The notes below the pieces were generated by a model, which did no database searches, had not been told where the DNA came from, and was given only the letters and a program-made list of their open reading frames with translations. Of a DNA stretch of 64,000 bases, positions 18,730 through 29,589 are shown in pieces. The stretch covers positions 1 to 64,000 of the forward strand of contig JAJPHS010000125.1 of the NCBI GenBank assembly GCA_021325175.1, read 5' to 3'. Every line of letters begins with the position of its first letter. Position 1 is the stretch's first letter. The translations under genes were made by a program, and so were the position numbers. This DNA is from Terriglobia bacterium (GTDB lineage: Bacteria; Acidobacteriota; Terriglobia; Bryobacterales; Bryobacteraceae).

Positions 18730-19581
18730 TCACGAACCTGCTCCGATTTTCCGCAACAGCGCTTCGGCCTGCTCGCGCGGCGGATCGTCGGGCGTGAGCG
18801 GCGCCCGCAGATATTTTTCCAGAAGCTCCCGCGCCTCGCCCAGATTGCGCCGGGCCTTCACATAAACGCTCGCCCGCTCGAACAAAAGCTGCGGGTTGTC
18901 CGGGGCCAGACGCGCAGCCTGATCAAACATCGCATCGCTTTCTTTATATTGGCCGCGCCCGGCCAGATATTTCCCGAGCGCGATGAATCGGCCCACCTGC
19001 TTCGGCGCCAGCTCCGCCGCGCGCCGCAATTGATCCTCGGCCGCGTCGTACTGCTTGCGCTTATCGTCGATGAGGGCGCGCGCGTAGTGGCCCTCGGCCG
19101 GATCGGTTTTGGAGATGAGATCGGCCAGAGCCTCCGCCTTCTGCATCCCGCCGCCGAGGAAGTTCGGCGCATCAAGGTAGTAATCGAGCAAATCGCCGGT
19201 GGCGTCCTTGTTCGCCGGATCGAGCTGAACGCTCCGCTCGAGCGCCTGCCGGGATTTGTTGGCATAGCCCGGTGCGGTGAACGGATTCGCCATCTCCGCG
19301 CGCCGGCCATAGGCCCGGCCCAGCCAGTGCAGAATCCGCGCATTGTTGGGATCGAGCGTTAAAGCCTTTTCCAGCGCCTCGGTGGATTTTTTGTAATCCC
19401 CGAGCATGAAGTAATCCTGTCCCATGATTTGCAGTTCAGCAGCGTTTTTATGGGGTTCGGAGGCGAGCACGGCCAGCGAGTCGCGGTACTGCGTGCGCTG
19501 GAACAGGTCGCGCGCCTGATCCTCCAGCGAACCGCCCAAGGCGAGCGCCGCCACCATCGGTAAAGTGTAGAGAATCCTCAT
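18730..19581 (-). CDS. Secreted TPR-repeat protein
   Basis: 283 residues with a short signal peptide (MRILYTLPMVAALALGG). At least five tetratricopeptide units follow, for example ALEKALTLDPNNARILHWLG and ALERSVQLDPANKDATGDLL. TPR arrays mediate protein-protein contact. It lies just upstream of the MacB-like permease in the same direction and may be cotranscribed. No enzymatic part is visible. Confidence 0.85.
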   Translation of the reverse strand: MRILYTLPMVAALALGGSLEDQARDLFQRTQYRDSLAVLASEPHKNAAELQIMGQDYFMLGDYKKSTEALEKALTLDPNNARILHWLGRAYGRRAEMANPFTAPGYANKSRQALERSVQLDPANKDATGDLLDYYLDAPNFLGGGMQKAEALADLISKTDPAEGHYARALIDDKRKQYDAAEDQLRRAAELAPKQVGRFIALGKYLAGRGQYKESDAMFDQAARLAPDNPQLLFERASVYVKARRNLGEARELLEKYLRAPLTPDDPPREQAEALLRKIGAGS

Positions 19582-19672
19582 GGTAACGCAACAAATTCAG
19601 TCTACTATCTTCGATGCGCGGTGAGAATGAACGGATACGGAATTGTCGCATCGCACAACGCGCAAATTGGCG

Positions 19673-20080
19673 CTAATTGGAAAGCTTAGATAACTTTTTG
19701 CGGATTTCGCTGGCGTTTTTCGCATCGGGGGACAGTTCCAGATATTTCGCATACGCCTCGCGCGCGCCTTTTCTGTCGTGCAGCTTTTCGTCGGCCTGGG
19801 CGAGCTTTAAAAACGCCTCCGCCGAGCCCGGATCCCACCTGGTCGCTTCCGTGTAACGCGAGCGCGCCGCCTGAATTTTTCCCTTCTTGAAGTAGTAATC
19901 GCCGGCGACGACATTCTTTTGCGCTTCGATGGGATTGAGCGTATACTCTTTCGGCTTGACGGATTCGTCTTCTTCCGGCGGCTCCTGCTGCTGCTGCGCC
20001 GGTGGGGGCTTGGGAGGAGCGGGCGGCTGTTGCGCAAAAAGCGCCGTGCCCAGCAGCGCCATCGCCCAGCGAATCCTCAC
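19673..20080 (-). CDS. Small TPR-repeat protein
   Basis: 135 residues from GTG at 20080, which gives a sensible signal peptide (MRIRWAMALLGTALFAQQ); sixteen further codons are open upstream. A Pro/Gln/Glu-rich low-complexity linker (about 20-42) leads to two TPR-like units (AGDYYFKKGKIQAARSRYTE and FLKLAQADEKLHDRKGAREA). Probably exported. It is divergent from the MFS gene and separated by 67 bp. Confidence 0.75.
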   Translation of the reverse strand: MRIRWAMALLGTALFAQQPPAPPKPPPAQQQQEPPEEDESVKPKEYTLNPIEAQKNVVAGDYYFKKGKIQAARSRYTEATRWDPGSAEAFLKLAQADEKLHDRKGAREAYAKYLELSPDAKNASEIRKKLSKLSN

Positions 20081-20133
20081 CACAATTTCAGTATACGCAT
20101 CCGCGCGGATCTGGCCGGCTTGCGCCACTGCGA

Positions 20134-20139
20134 TACACT
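20134..20139 (+). promoter_or_regulatory. Putative -10 box (TACACT) of the MFS gene
   Basis: TACACT ends eight bases before the GTG start at 20148. That is the same box and spacing as the his leader, predicting a leader of zero to two bases. No clear -35. Confidence 0.35.
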
Positions 20140-20147
20140 TGTCAGGC

Positions 20148-21374
20148 GTGACGCGGTACTGGCTGGTCCTGCTGCTGCTGGTTGCTTCGGGTCTTTTGAA
20201 TTACGCCGACCGCGCCAATCTTTCGGTCGGCGCGACCGATATCCAGCGGGAATTGCATCTCAGCAACTATCAACTGGGGCTGCTGCTTTCGGCATTTTTC
20301 TGGACCTACGCACTGGCGCAGCTTTGCTATGTCGCCGGATGGCTGGTCGATCGGCTGCATGTTTGTCTGGTGCTGGCCTGCGGCGTCGCCCTGTGGTCGG
20401 CGGCGACGACGGCGACGGGGCTGGTGGGATCGTTCGCGGTGCTGTTCTCGCTGAGGCTGCTGCTGGGAACGGGCGAATCGGTGGCGTACCCTTCGTACTC
20501 GCGAATTTTGGTGAGCTGCTTTCCGGAGCATCGCCGCGGGCTATCGAACGCGGCCATCGACGCGGGAACGAAGCTCGGACCCGCAATCGGAGCGCTGCTC
20601 GGCGGATTGCTGATCCCCGCGTTTGGATGGCGCGTGTTTTTTCTGGCCCTGGGGATCGCGGGATTGATGTGGGTGGTCCCCTGGCTGGTGTTTATGCCGC
20701 GCGGGAAAAAAGTCTCTTCGACCAAAGATCCCGATTCCGCGGATTTCGCGCGGATTCTCTGCTGCCCCAAGGTGTGGGTGACCGCCGTCGGCCTGTTCTG
20801 TTCGAATTATTTCTGGTACTTCCTGATCACGTGGCTGCCGCCGTATCTCGAACAGGAGCGGAATTTTCCGAAGGCCAAAATGGCTGTCGCCAGCTCGGCG
20901 TCATTTCTGGCGATCGCGCTTTCCGCGCTGATTTCCGGATGGCTCTCCGATCATCTGATCCTCCGCGGGAGCACCGCGACGCTGGTGCGCAAAAGCTTCG
21001 CCGGATGCGGACTGATTTTTTCCACGCTGCTGCTTCCGGTGGCCATGATCGATAACGTGAACCTCGCCATGGCGCTGCTGATGGGCGCCTGCGTCGCATT
21101 CGGAATGTATACAGGAAATGTCTATGCGATCACCCAGACGCTCGCCGGACCGGCGGCAGCGGGGCGATGGACCAGCATTCAGAATGGCGTGGGTAATCTC
21201 GCCGGAGTCGCGGCGCCGTGGTTCACCGGCTGGGTGGTGGACCGCACCGGACACTTTTTCCCCGCATTTTTAGCCGCGGTGTGCCTGGTGCTGGCCGCGG
21301 CGGCGCTGTTCACCATCGCGATCGGGAACCTTGAGCCGGTCGATTTTCAAGCCGAAAGAGTTCTCAGCTCTTAG
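20148..21374 (+). CDS. MFS transporter, anion:cation symporter (ACS)-like
   Basis: 408 residues from GTG at 20148 (MTRYWLVLLLLVASGLLNYA); the frame stays open another 73 codons upstream but that part overlaps the divergent TPR gene and lacks helix character. Twelve membrane helices. NYADRANLSVGATDIQ in helix 1 and SRILVSCFPEHRRGLSNAAI after helix 4 are typical of the ACS/hexuronate-glucarate-like subgroup. Likely takes up an organic anion such as a sugar acid. It is convergent with the cupin gene, with 11 bp between stops. Confidence 0.85.
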   Translation: MTRYWLVLLLLVASGLLNYADRANLSVGATDIQRELHLSNYQLGLLLSAFFWTYALAQLCYVAGWLVDRLHVCLVLACGVALWSAATTATGLVGSFAVLFSLRLLLGTGESVAYPSYSRILVSCFPEHRRGLSNAAIDAGTKLGPAIGALLGGLLIPAFGWRVFFLALGIAGLMWVVPWLVFMPRGKKVSSTKDPDSADFARILCCPKVWVTAVGLFCSNYFWYFLITWLPPYLEQERNFPKAKMAVASSASFLAIALSALISGWLSDHLILRGSTATLVRKSFAGCGLIFSTLLLPVAMIDNVNLAMALLMGACVAFGMYTGNVYAITQTLAGPAAAGRWTSIQNGVGNLAGVAAPWFTGWVVDRTGHFFPAFLAAVCLVLAAAALFTIAIGNLEPVDFQAERVLSS

Positions 21375-21385
21375 CCGGCCGGTTC

Positions 21386-21841
21386 TCATTTCGCCGGGTG
21401 AAAAGAATCGGTCCAGCGAACTTCGGCCGGCTGTTCCTCGCTTTCGATGACCAGGTTTACAACCACCGGCTCCTGCCCGCTGCGCACCACGACCGCTTCG
21501 ACGGGCATCTCCGGGCTGGCATTGATTTCCTGATGCGGAACCATTGGCGGGACATAAATAAAATCGCCGGGACCGGCTTCGGCGAAGTATTCCAATCGCT
21601 CGCCCCAGCGGAAGCGCGCGCACCCGCGGACGATGTAAAGAACCGTTTCCAGTTCGCCGTGATGATGCGCGCCGGTTTTCGCGTTGGGCTCCACCACCAC
21701 GGTTCCTGCCCACAATTTATTCGCGCCCGCGCGGGCATGCGTGATGGCCGCGGCGCGCGTCATGCCCGGAGTTTGCGGCGTGTTCAGATCGAGCTCGCCG
21801 GAGCGGACCACGCGAATGCCGTTGGTTTTCCAATCCGTCAT
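21386..21841 (-). CDS. Cupin-domain protein
   Basis: 151 residues forming a single cupin barrel. Metal-site motif 1 is TGAHHHGELETVLYIVRG and motif 2 is around GDFIYVPPMVPHQEINAS, giving the expected His/His/Glu and His ligands. Such small cupins may be sugar isomerases, dioxygenase-like or binding proteins; the activity cannot be read. It overlaps the stop of the rhodanese gene by four bases and ends the metX operon. Confidence 0.88.
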   Translation of the reverse strand: MTDWKTNGIRVVRSGELDLNTPQTPGMTRAAAITHARAGANKLWAGTVVVEPNAKTGAHHHGELETVLYIVRGCARFRWGERLEYFAEAGPGDFIYVPPMVPHQEINASPEMPVEAVVVRSGQEPVVVNLVIESEEQPAEVRWTDSFHPAK

Positions 21842-22293
21842 TTCGCGGCGGAGCCCTCGACCGGGTAGCCTTTATCCACCCAGTCCGCGCCGAAATTGGT
21901 GGGGATTTCCATCACCTTGATCCTGGAATAGCCGAGACTCTTGAGCAGCGTGTAGGCGGGCTTCATGTTTGGACAGTGGTCCCAGGGGCAGCAGCCGCAG
22001 TAGAGAACTATCTGGCGATCCTTGGGGACGCCGGCCACCGCTTTCTTGAGCGGCTCCAGATCGCGCGAGGCCGGTCCGGCGTACACGGACCCGGGAATAT
22101 GTTTTACCGCGTAAAGTTTTTCGAATCCGACCTGGAGAATGAGCGCGTCCATTCCTTTTAACTGCTTTGCGAGATCGGCGGGCGACACGACCTGGGCCGC
22201 GGGCCAGGGCGGATTGACTCCGGCGCCGTTGGGTTGCTGAGCCAGGAGCGCAGCGGTGAAAAATCCGCAGAGAGCGAGCGAAAAACGGTTCAT
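21838..22293 (-). CDS. Exported rhodanese-like domain protein
   Basis: 151 residues with a signal peptide (MNRFSLALCGFFTAALLAQQ). The rhodanese-like domain has the active-site region QIVLYCGCCPWDHCPNMKPA, which contains several cysteines rather than the single Cys of classical thiosulfate sulfurtransferases. It may act in periplasmic sulfur or redox handling. Gap to metW is 9 bp, and its stop overlaps the cupin start, so it is part of the metX-metW operon. Confidence 0.85.
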   Translation of the reverse strand: MNRFSLALCGFFTAALLAQQPNGAGVNPPWPAAQVVSPADLAKQLKGMDALILQVGFEKLYAVKHIPGSVYAGPASRDLEPLKKAVAGVPKDRQIVLYCGCCPWDHCPNMKPAYTLLKSLGYSRIKVMEIPTNFGADWVDKGYPVEGSAAK

Positions 22294-22302
22294 AGATTCA
22301 AG

Positions 22303-22911
22303 TTACCTTGTTTCCCTCGCGCGCGCGACCAGAAACACGGCAACCTCCGCCATCAGGTTTGGGAAGGCGCGGAGTTCGCGTTGGCCGGACAAAAATATCC
22401 TTCGCTCCACCAGCCATTTCTCCCGGACGGCCAGCGCTTCGAAATCGAGCACGGTCAGAAAATGGATATTCGGCGAATCGTACCAGTCGTAGGGAAACAG
22501 CTCCGTCTTCGGCGCGCGGCCGCTCCAAAGATGGGAGAGGCGAACGCGCCAATGGCCGAAGTTCGGGAAGGCGACAATGCCGCGCTTGCCGACGCGCAGC
22601 ATCCCGCGAAGAACGCGCAGCGGATCGCGCGTTTCCTGAAGCGTCTGGCTGAGGACCACGTAATCGAATGCGCCATCGGGATAGTCGTCGAGCGCGGATT
22701 CAAGGTCGCCCTGATAGACGGAAACGCCGCGTGCGATGGCCTTTTGCACGCGGGCCGCGATGATTTCGACGCCGCGCCCGTCGACATTCTTATGCTCCCG
22801 CAGCCAGGCGAGCAGCTCTCCTTCGCCGCAGCCCAGATCGAGCACGCGCGTGCCGGGCGCGATCAACTCGCCGATGATGGCGTAATCGCGGCGCCCGTAA
22901 ACGTCAAGCAT
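22303..22911 (-). CDS. metW: MetW, methionine biosynthesis methyltransferase-like protein
   Basis: 202 residues, usual length for MetW. The SAM-binding motif I is [15 protein letters not shown] and the family stretch [16 protein letters not shown] follows. MetW is the partner of MetX in the acetyl-homoserine branch of methionine synthesis in many proteobacteria and others; a complex with MetX is reported in some species. It overlaps metX by eight bases, confirming the pair. Confidence 0.95.
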   Translation of the reverse strand: MLDVYGRRDYAIIGELIAPGTRVLDLGCGEGELLAWLREHKNVDGRGVEIIAARVQKAIARGVSVYQGDLESALDDYPDGAFDYVVLSQTLQETRDPLRVLRGMLRVGKRGIVAFPNFGHWRVRLSHLWSGRAPKTELFPYDWYDSPNIHFLTVLDFEALAVREKWLVERRIFLSGQRELRAFPNLMAEVAVFLVARARETR

Positions 22912-23956
22912 GAGTGCTCGTGAGAAAGCCGCGAATCAGCGCCGTCTGCTCTTCGGCTTCGACCAGAAACGCGTCGTGGCCGTAGTGCGATTCCAGATTG
23001 CAGTAGGCGACGTCGCAATTGCGGCTGCGCAGCGCGCTGACGATCTCCTGCGACTGGTAGCTCGGATAGAGCCAATCCGAGGTGAAGCTGATCACCAGGA
23101 AACGGGTCTTGATTCCGTCGAACAGCGAGGAAAGCGCGCCGCGCTCGGTCAGGTCGAAAGAATCCATGGCGCGAGTTATGTAGATGTAGGAGTTCGCGTC
23201 GAAGCGGTCCACAAACCTGCTGCCGCGGTATTGCAGATAGCTTTCCACCTCGAACTGATCCGGCGCGCGCAGGCGGCGCCCGAATTTCTGGCGCATGCTT
23301 TCATCGCTCATGTAAGTGATGTGGCCGATCATGCGCGCCACCGCCAGACCGCGCGCCGGCGGGCGGCCGGAGTAATAATCGCCGTGGTTCCAATCCGGAT
23401 CGGCCATAATCGCCTGGCGGCCGACTTCGTTGAAGGCGATCTGCTGCGCGCTGTGGCGCGCGGTGGCCGCGATAGGCAGCGCGGCCGCCACCTGATCCGG
23501 ATAGGAAACCGCCCATTCAAGCGCCTGCATTCCGCCCATCGATCCGCCGGCGACGGCGAGCAGCCGGGAAATTCCCAGCGAATCGATCAGCATTTTCTGC
23601 AAGCGCACCATGTCGGCGATGGTGACCGCGGGAAAGCGCATTCCCCAGGGGCAGCCGGTTTTGGGATTGATCGAGCCCGGTCCCGTGCTTCCGCGGCAGC
23701 CGCCGAGCACGTTGGAGCAAATCACGAAATAGCGATCGGTATCGAAGGCCTTGCCCGGCCCGATCATTTTCTCCCACCATCCGCCTTCGCCGGCCGCGTG
23801 GGCGTCGCCCGAAAACGCGTGCAGCGTGAGAATCGCGTTGCTTTTGGCGGAGTTGAGTTCGCCGTAAGTTTCGTAGGCGATATCGACGTTTTCCAGCGTG
23901 GTTCCGCAATCAAGCGCAACACGGTCGAACGTGGCCGTAGCGGCGTGAGTGATCAT
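22904..23956 (-). CDS. metX: Homoserine O-acetyltransferase (MetX)
   Basis: 350 residues, alpha/beta-hydrolase fold. The nucleophile elbow is [14 protein letters not shown] with Ser139; the family block [20 protein letters not shown] precedes it. The C-terminal triad members are in [10 protein letters not shown] (Asp) and [11 protein letters not shown] (His). Catalyses acylation of L-homoserine, the first step of the methionine branch. Acetyl versus succinyl specificity cannot be decided here. First gene of metX-metW-rhodanese-cupin. Confidence 0.95.
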   Translation of the reverse strand: MITHAATATFDRVALDCGTTLENVDIAYETYGELNSAKSNAILTLHAFSGDAHAAGEGGWWEKMIGPGKAFDTDRYFVICSNVLGGCRGSTGPGSINPKTGCPWGMRFPAVTIADMVRLQKMLIDSLGISRLLAVAGGSMGGMQALEWAVSYPDQVAAALPIAATARHSAQQIAFNEVGRQAIMADPDWNHGDYYSGRPPARGLAVARMIGHITYMSDESMRQKFGRRLRAPDQFEVESYLQYRGSRFVDRFDANSYIYITRAMDSFDLTERGALSSLFDGIKTRFLVISFTSDWLYPSYQSQEIVSALRSRNCDVAYCNLESHYGHDAFLVEAEEQTALIRGFLTSTHA

Positions 23957-23969
23957 GGAATGAAATTTC

Positions 23970-23975
23970 AGTGTA
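23970..23975 (-). promoter_or_regulatory. Putative -10 box (TACACT) of the metX operon
   Basis: TACACT on the minus strand lies 13 nt before the metX ATG, leaving a very short leader with no strong ribosome site. It lies in the 125 bp between metX and the divergent carA. No S-box or T-box structure is evident. Confidence 0.4.
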
Positions 23976-24081
23976 CAGCTTCATCCCTGACGGATTCGCG
24001 GCGTCGCAATAGGCGCTGGCGGCCGGGGCACCGGATATGTTGAAATAAAAATTACCCCGCTCACCTGGAGGCTTTACCCGC

Positions 24082-25218
24082 TTGAATCCGGCAGTCCTCG
24101 CCCTGGAAGACGGCACGGTCTTCGAGGGGATGAGTTTTGGTGCGCCCGCCGAACGCGCGGGTGAAGTTGTTTTCAACACCGCGATTACCGGCTACCAGGA
24201 AATTTTCACCGATCCGTCTTACGCCGGCCAGATCGTGGTGCTGACCAATCCCGAAATCGGCAATTACGGTGCGAACGATTCCGATAACGAAGCCGCAAAA
24301 CCGCACATCGAAGGACTCGTGGTCCGGGAGTTCTCGTTGCTGGCGAGCAACTGGCGCGCGGATCAGACCGCCCGGCAGTTCCTGGCCGGCAACAACGTTC
24401 CGGTGATCGCCGGAATCGATACGCGAGCCTTGGTGCGCCACCTGCGATCGCGCGGCGTCATGCGCGGTGTGCTGTCGGCGACGACGACGGACGCAAGCGT
24501 CCTGATCGAACGCGCGAAAAATTCTCCGTCCATGTCGGGCCTCGACCTGGCGACGCGCGTTTCGACGCGGGAACGCTACGAATGGCTGAAGCCGGTCGAG
24601 CCCTGCTCGCCTTCAGACCTGGAGGGCGAGGCCGCCGATCCGCGTTTTCACGTGGTCGCCTACGATTTCGGGATCAAGAGAAACATTTTGCGGCGGCTGC
24701 GGCAGTGCGGGTGCCGGCTGACGGTGGTTCCGGCGGGAACCACGGCGGAAGAGACGCTGGCGCTGAAGCCGGACGGGATTTTTTTATCCAACGGTCCGGG
24801 CGATCCGGAGCCGCTCGAATTTCAAGCCGCGCAGGTGCGCAAGCTGATCGGCCGCGCGCCGATTTTCGGGATCTGTCTGGGGCATCAGATTCTGGGACTG
24901 GCCCTGGGAGCTAAAACGTACAAGCTGAAATTCGGGCATCGCGGCGCGAATCACCCGGTGCTGAATAAAATCACCGGCAAAGTGGAAATTACGTCTCATA
25001 ATCACGGTTTTGCCGTCGATCCGGATTCGCTCGACGCCGGAAAAATCGAGATCACGCACACGAATTTAAACGACGGCACGCTCGAGGGATACCGGCATCG
25101 CGAATATCCCGTGTTTTGCGTCCAGTATCATCCCGAAGCCGCGCCCGGCCCGCACGATTCGCGCTATCTGTTTGAAGATTTCGTGAAGCTCATGGAGCAG
25201 CATGCCCCGGCGAAATGA
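24082..25218 (+). CDS. carA: Carbamoyl-phosphate synthase small subunit
   Basis: 378 residues. The N-terminal CarA domain starts [12 protein letters not shown] and the C-terminal class I glutamine amidotransferase carries [15 protein letters not shown] with nucleophile Cys265, then [14 protein letters not shown] (His/Glu). It releases ammonia from glutamine for CarB. The start is TTG at 24082 with GGAGG ten bases upstream. Its end overlaps the carB start by 17 bases. No attenuator is visible upstream. Confidence 0.97.
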   Translation: MNPAVLALEDGTVFEGMSFGAPAERAGEVVFNTAITGYQEIFTDPSYAGQIVVLTNPEIGNYGANDSDNEAAKPHIEGLVVREFSLLASNWRADQTARQFLAGNNVPVIAGIDTRALVRHLRSRGVMRGVLSATTTDASVLIERAKNSPSMSGLDLATRVSTRERYEWLKPVEPCSPSDLEGEAADPRFHVVAYDFGIKRNILRRLRQCGCRLTVVPAGTTAEETLALKPDGIFLSNGPGDPEPLEFQAAQVRKLIGRAPIFGICLGHQILGLALGAKTYKLKFGHRGANHPVLNKITGKVEITSHNHGFAVDPDSLDAGKIEITHTNLNDGTLEGYRHREYPVFCVQYHPEAAPGPHDSRYLFEDFVKLMEQHAPAK

Positions 25219-28200
25219 TCTGCACCGCATCCTGATCGTCGGCAGCGGGCCGATCGTCATCGGCCAGGCCTGCGAATTCGATTATTCCGGCGCGCAGGCG
25301 TGCAAGGCCCTGCGCGCCGAAGGCTACGAAGTGGTGCTGATCAATTCGAACCCGGCGACGATCATGACCGATCCGAATCTGGCCGACCGCACCTACGTCG
25401 AGCCGCTGAGCGTCGAATTCGCCGAGGAAGTGATCCGCCGCGAGCGCCCCGACGCGCTGCTTTCCACCGTCGGCGGCCAGACCGGATTGAATCTTTCGGT
25501 GGCGCTGGCCGAAGCCGGCGTGCTGGACCGCTACGGCGTGGAGCTGATCGGGGCGAAAATCGATTCCATCAAGAAGGCGGAGGACCGGCTCCTGTTTAAA
25601 GACGCGATGCGCAAAATCGGGCTCGATTTGCCGCAATCGCAACTGGTCAATTCGGTCGAAAAAGGACTGGAGTTCGCCGCGCGCATCGGTTATCCGGTGA
25701 TTTTGCGGCCGAGCTTCACCTTGGGCGGGACCGGCGGCGGAATCGCGTATCACCGGGAGGATCTCGAAGAAATTCTGGAGCGCGGCCTGGAGCTTTCCCC
25801 CGTTCACGAAGTTCTGATCGAGGAAAACGTCCTGGGATGGAAGGAGTTCGAGCTGGAGGTGATGCGCGATCTGGCCGACAACGCGATCATCGTTTGCTCG
25901 ATTGAAAATTTCGATCCCATGGGCGTGCACACCGGCGATTCGATCACGGTCGCGCCGGCGCAGACGCTGACGGATCGCGAATATCAGATGATGCGCGACG
26001 CCGCGCTGGCGTGCCTGCGGGAGATCGGCGTCGATACCGGCGGCTCGAATGTGCAGTTTGCAATCGATCCCAAGACCGGCCGCATGGTGATCGTGGAGAT
26101 GAACCCGCGTGTTTCGCGCAGTTCCGCGCTGGCCTCGAAAGCGACCGGGTTCCCGATCGCGAAAATCGCGGCGAAGCTCGCCGTGGGCTATCGCCTGGAC
26201 GAAATCAAGAACGACATTACCCGCAAGACGCCGGCCTGTTTTGAGCCGTCGATTGACTACGTGGTGGTGAAAATTCCGCGCTGGCAATTCGAGAAATTTC
26301 CCGGATCGCAGCCCGTGCTGGGCACGCAAATGAAAAGTGTCGGGGAGGTGATGGCGATCGGGCGCACCTTCAAGCAGGCGCTCGGCAAGGGCATGCGCAG
26401 CCTGGAGACCGGAAAATCGGAAGCGGCGGCGCAATACAGCGCCGATCTGATTGAGCCGCGCCTGATCACGCCCAATCCGGAGCGGTTGGGCTACATTCGC
26501 TTCGCTTTCGAATCGGGCTACACGGAAGAGCAGGTCCACGCGCTCACTTCGATCGATCCGTGGTTTTTGCGGCAGATCCGGGAGATGGTCGATCTGGAAA
26601 AATCGGGCGGGTCGCTGGCCACGGCGACGCGGGAGCAGTTGCTGGCCTTCAAACGCGACGGCCTTTCCGACGCGCGGATCGCGCGCATGTGGAACACCGA
26701 CGCGCTGGCGGTTCGAGATAAGAGGAAGCAGCTTGGCGTGACGGCGGTGTTCAATCGCGTGGACACCTGCGCTGCGGAGTTCGAGAGCTTCACGCCGTAT
26801 CTTTATTCGAGCTACGAATCGGAATGCGAAGCGCATCCGGCGCAAAAGAAAAAAGTCGTGATTCTGGGCAGCGGGCCGAATCGCATCGGCCAGGGCATCG
26901 AATTCGATTATTGCTGCTGCCATGCCTCGTTCGCGCTACAGGAGTTTGGCGTGGAGTCGATCATGGTGAACTGCAATCCGGAAACGGTTTCGACCGATTA
27001 CGACACCAGCGATCGCCTCTATTTTGAGCCGCTCACGCTCGAGGAAGTATTGAATATTTGCGATACCGAAAAACCGGATGGTGTGATCGTTCAGTTCGGC
27101 GGCCAGACGCCGCTCACCCTCGCGCTGCCGTTGAAGGCGGCCGGTGTGCCGATTATCGGGACCGATCCGGAAAACATCGATCTGGCGGAGGATCGAAAAA
27201 GGTTCGGCAAGCTCCTCGACGATTTGAAAATTCCCGCGCCGGCGAACGGCTCGGCGACCAATGTGGAGGAAGCGTGCGCCATCGCCCGCTCGATCGGGTT
27301 CCCGGTGCTGGTGCGCCCCAGTTACGTGCTGGGCGGGCGCGCGATGGTGATCGCCTACGACGAGGACACGGTGCGCCGTTATATGCGCGAAGCGGTGGTG
27401 TTCTCGCAGGATCGTCCGGTGCTGATCGACCGCTTCCTGGAAGATGCGACCGAGGTCGACGTGGACGCGATCGCGGATTCCTCCGGGGTGGTGCTGGTGG
27501 CCGGAATCATGGAGCACATCGAAGAGGCCGGCGTGCATTCCGGCGATTCGAGCTGCGTTCTTCCGGCGACCTCTCTTTCCGCCGAGGTGCTGGCGACGAT
27601 TCGGTCCTACACCGAGCGCCTGGCGCGCGCCCTGCGCGTCATCGGATTGATGAACGTTCAATACGCGGTGAAGGACGGCGTCACGTATGTGCTCGAAGTA
27701 AATCCGCGCGCCTCGCGGACCGTTCCCTATGTCAGCAAGGCGACCGGCGTGGCGCTGCCCAAGATCGCGGTAGGCGTGATGCTGGGGAGCAGGATCGCGG
27801 ACTTCACCGACGCCCGGGGCGTCCTGAACGTCCCGCAGTTTTTCGTGAAATCGCCTGTATTTCCGTTCAATAAATTTCCGGGCGTGGACCCGACGCTCGG
27901 GCCGGAGATGCGTTCGACGGGCGAAGTAATGGGGGTCGGCGAAAATTTCGGCGAGGCGTTCGCCAAGGCGCAGTTGAGCGCCGGCACGCCGCTTCCGGAC
28001 AAAGGCCGCGTATTTTTGAGCGTGAACGATCGCGATAAAGCGGCCGCGACGGCGCTGGCGAAACGTTTTCACGAGCTGGGATTCGAAATTACGGCGACAC
28101 GCGGCACCGCGGCGGCGATTCGCGCGGCGGGATTGCCGGTGAAGACTGTATTCAAGGTAAACGAGGGACGGCCCAACTCCGTTGATTTGATGAAATCCGC

Positions 28201-28420
28201 GGCGGTGGATCTGGTGATTTACACGGCCACCAGCGGCGCGCACGCATTTTCCGACGAAAAAGCGATCCGCAAGACGGCACTGACGCATCGCGTGCCGTGC
28301 ATCACGACCATGAGCGGCGCGCGAGCCGTGGTGGAAGCGATCGCCTCACGCCGGCGCGATCCCATTCGCGTGTGGAGCTTGCAGGAGATCCACGGCGCGG
28401 CGCGCGTATCGGCGAGCTGA
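25202..28420 (+). CDS. carB: Carbamoyl-phosphate synthase large subunit
   Basis: 1072 residues, the full usual length. Two homologous ATP-grasp halves, each starting with a [14 protein letters not shown] motif ([20 protein letters not shown] in the second), and a C-terminal MGS-like allosteric domain from about 930 ([20 protein letters not shown]). With CarA it makes carbamoyl phosphate for pyrimidine and arginine synthesis. Its start overlaps carA. No frameshift is seen. Long open frames on the opposite strand are shadows. Confidence 0.98.
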   Translation: MPRRNDLHRILIVGSGPIVIGQACEFDYSGAQACKALRAEGYEVVLINSNPATIMTDPNLADRTYVEPLSVEFAEEVIRRERPDALLSTVGGQTGLNLSVALAEAGVLDRYGVELIGAKIDSIKKAEDRLLFKDAMRKIGLDLPQSQLVNSVEKGLEFAARIGYPVILRPSFTLGGTGGGIAYHREDLEEILERGLELSPVHEVLIEENVLGWKEFELEVMRDLADNAIIVCSIENFDPMGVHTGDSITVAPAQTLTDREYQMMRDAALACLREIGVDTGGSNVQFAIDPKTGRMVIVEMNPRVSRSSALASKATGFPIAKIAAKLAVGYRLDEIKNDITRKTPACFEPSIDYVVVKIPRWQFEKFPGSQPVLGTQMKSVGEVMAIGRTFKQALGKGMRSLETGKSEAAAQYSADLIEPRLITPNPERLGYIRFAFESGYTEEQVHALTSIDPWFLRQIREMVDLEKSGGSLATATREQLLAFKRDGLSDARIARMWNTDALAVRDKRKQLGVTAVFNRVDTCAAEFESFTPYLYSSYESECEAHPAQKKKVVILGSGPNRIGQGIEFDYCCCHASFALQEFGVESIMVNCNPETVSTDYDTSDRLYFEPLTLEEVLNICDTEKPDGVIVQFGGQTPLTLALPLKAAGVPIIGTDPENIDLAEDRKRFGKLLDDLKIPAPANGSATNVEEACAIARSIGFPVLVRPSYVLGGRAMVIAYDEDTVRRYMREAVVFSQDRPVLIDRFLEDATEVDVDAIADSSGVVLVAGIMEHIEEAGVHSGDSSCVLPATSLSAEVLATIRSYTERLARALRVIGLMNVQYAVKDGVTYVLEVNPRASRTVPYVSKATGVALPKIAVGVMLGSRIADFTDARGVLNVPQFFVKSPVFPFNKFPGVDPTLGPEMRSTGEVMGVGENFGEAFAKAQLSAGTPLPDKGRVFLSVNDRDKAAATALAKRFHELGFEITATRGTAAAIRAAGLPVKTVFKVNEGRPNSVDLMKSAAVDLVIYTATSGAHAFSDEKAIRKTALTHRVPCITTMSGARAVVEAIASRRRDPIRVWSLQEIHGAARVSAS

Positions 28421-28490
28421 CCCGGCGACGGTTTTAGAGCAACCCGGTCCACTATCATTGAAATTTGGGGCGCTTTGAGCCCCGCACCTC

Positions 28491-29414
28491 ATGCCCGAAA
28501 CGCGACGCCGCGACACCCAAAAAAGAGAGCAGCCGGTAAAAACGGCCGAGATCCCGCAGGAACCGCAGGAAGAGATCATCGAGCCGCGGATTTCGGCGAT
28601 TCTGATCGGCTACAACCAGGCCGCCGCGCTGCGCCGCGCGATTGCCGCGCTCGAAGCATCGACGGACCGCGAGCGGCTGGAAATCCTCGTCATCGATTGC
28701 GGCAGCCATGACGAAAGCCCGCAGCTTGATACGGAGTTTGAAAAAATCACGCTGCTGCGTCTGCCGATGCATTTGGGCGCAACCAAAGCGATGAATATCG
28801 GCGTGCGCACCGCGAAGGCGGAAATTTTGTTTTTTCTTTCGCCCAAGGTGGAAGTGGCGCCAGGCACCGTGCCGCAGCTCGCGGCGAAGCTCGAAGAAGA
28901 GGGCGAGACGGTCGCCGTGTGCCCGCTGCTGGTCGATCCGGCGGGGCGGATCGTTTCGAAGGATCACGACATCTCGGCGGCGATCGCGGGCAAGGATGAG
29001 GGCTCCGCGGTCGATGCTTCGGCGGAGAGCGTCGAAATGGCCTATCCCGGCCTGGACGCGCTGATGATCCGCAAATCGTTTTTAAAAGGCATGAATTATT
29101 TCGACGAGCGCTTCGGGAACTCCTGGGCCGACGCGGATCTGGCCATGCAAATCCGGCGCGCGCAGCGAAAAATCCGCCTGTTCCCGGCGATTCGCGCGAC
29201 CTATTACGACGAGCCCGATCCGGCCGCGTCCGATCCGCTGTACGCCGCCGATCGCGCGCTTGGCGCCGCGGCGTTCGTCGGAAAATATCGCGGCTTTGTG
29301 TCGGGCCTGCTGTTCCGTGCGGCGGCCATTTTTCGCGCGCTCGGCCGGTTCGACCTCAAGCAGACCGGCGCGCTGATCAGCGGTCAGAAGCTCGACGGCA
29401 CGCAGGCGATGTGA
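28491..29414 (+). CDS. Family 2 glycosyltransferase
   Basis: 307 residues. A charged N-terminal tail (about 1-30) is followed by a GT-A fold starting ISAILIGYNQAAALRRAIAA. The later block GMNYFDERFGNSWADADLAM matches the FDE-x-ED/DxDL acceptor-side motif of this family. The donor DxD is not clear, because the expected strand reads ILFFLSPKVEVAPG. Probably adds a sugar to a surface glycan. It is 70 bp downstream of carB, which may or may not read through. Confidence 0.82.
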   Translation: MPETRRRDTQKREQPVKTAEIPQEPQEEIIEPRISAILIGYNQAAALRRAIAALEASTDRERLEILVIDCGSHDESPQLDTEFEKITLLRLPMHLGATKAMNIGVRTAKAEILFFLSPKVEVAPGTVPQLAAKLEEEGETVAVCPLLVDPAGRIVSKDHDISAAIAGKDEGSAVDASAESVEMAYPGLDALMIRKSFLKGMNYFDERFGNSWADADLAMQIRRAQRKIRLFPAIRATYYDEPDPAASDPLYAADRALGAAAFVGKYRGFVSGLLFRAAAIFRALGRFDLKQTGALISGQKLDGTQAM

Positions 29415-29589
29415 TCCTGCCGGATCGACGAAGCGGGGAATCTGGTTCAACCCGGCGCCGCACTTTCTGGACGAACATCAACGCGGCGGAAATTGATAGA
29501 TCGTATGCTAACTCAGTTTTTTGCCCTACCACCCTAACTTTTTTCCCATGCGCCGTCGATAGACCATCAGCAGGGTTTCGACTTCGACT

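Noticed and set aside
25190-28288. Long open frames on the minus strand opposite carB
   Set aside because: They lie entirely antisense to a full-length carB and encode Arg/His-rich, family-less sequence, as expected from third-position GC bias.
28467-28483. Short hairpin GGGGC...GCCCC before the glycosyltransferase
   Set aside because: Five base pairs in GC-rich DNA with no T run; likely chance.
29415-29589. T-rich stretches as a terminator after the glycosyltransferase
   Set aside because: Two short T runs are present but I could not place a stable stem before either.
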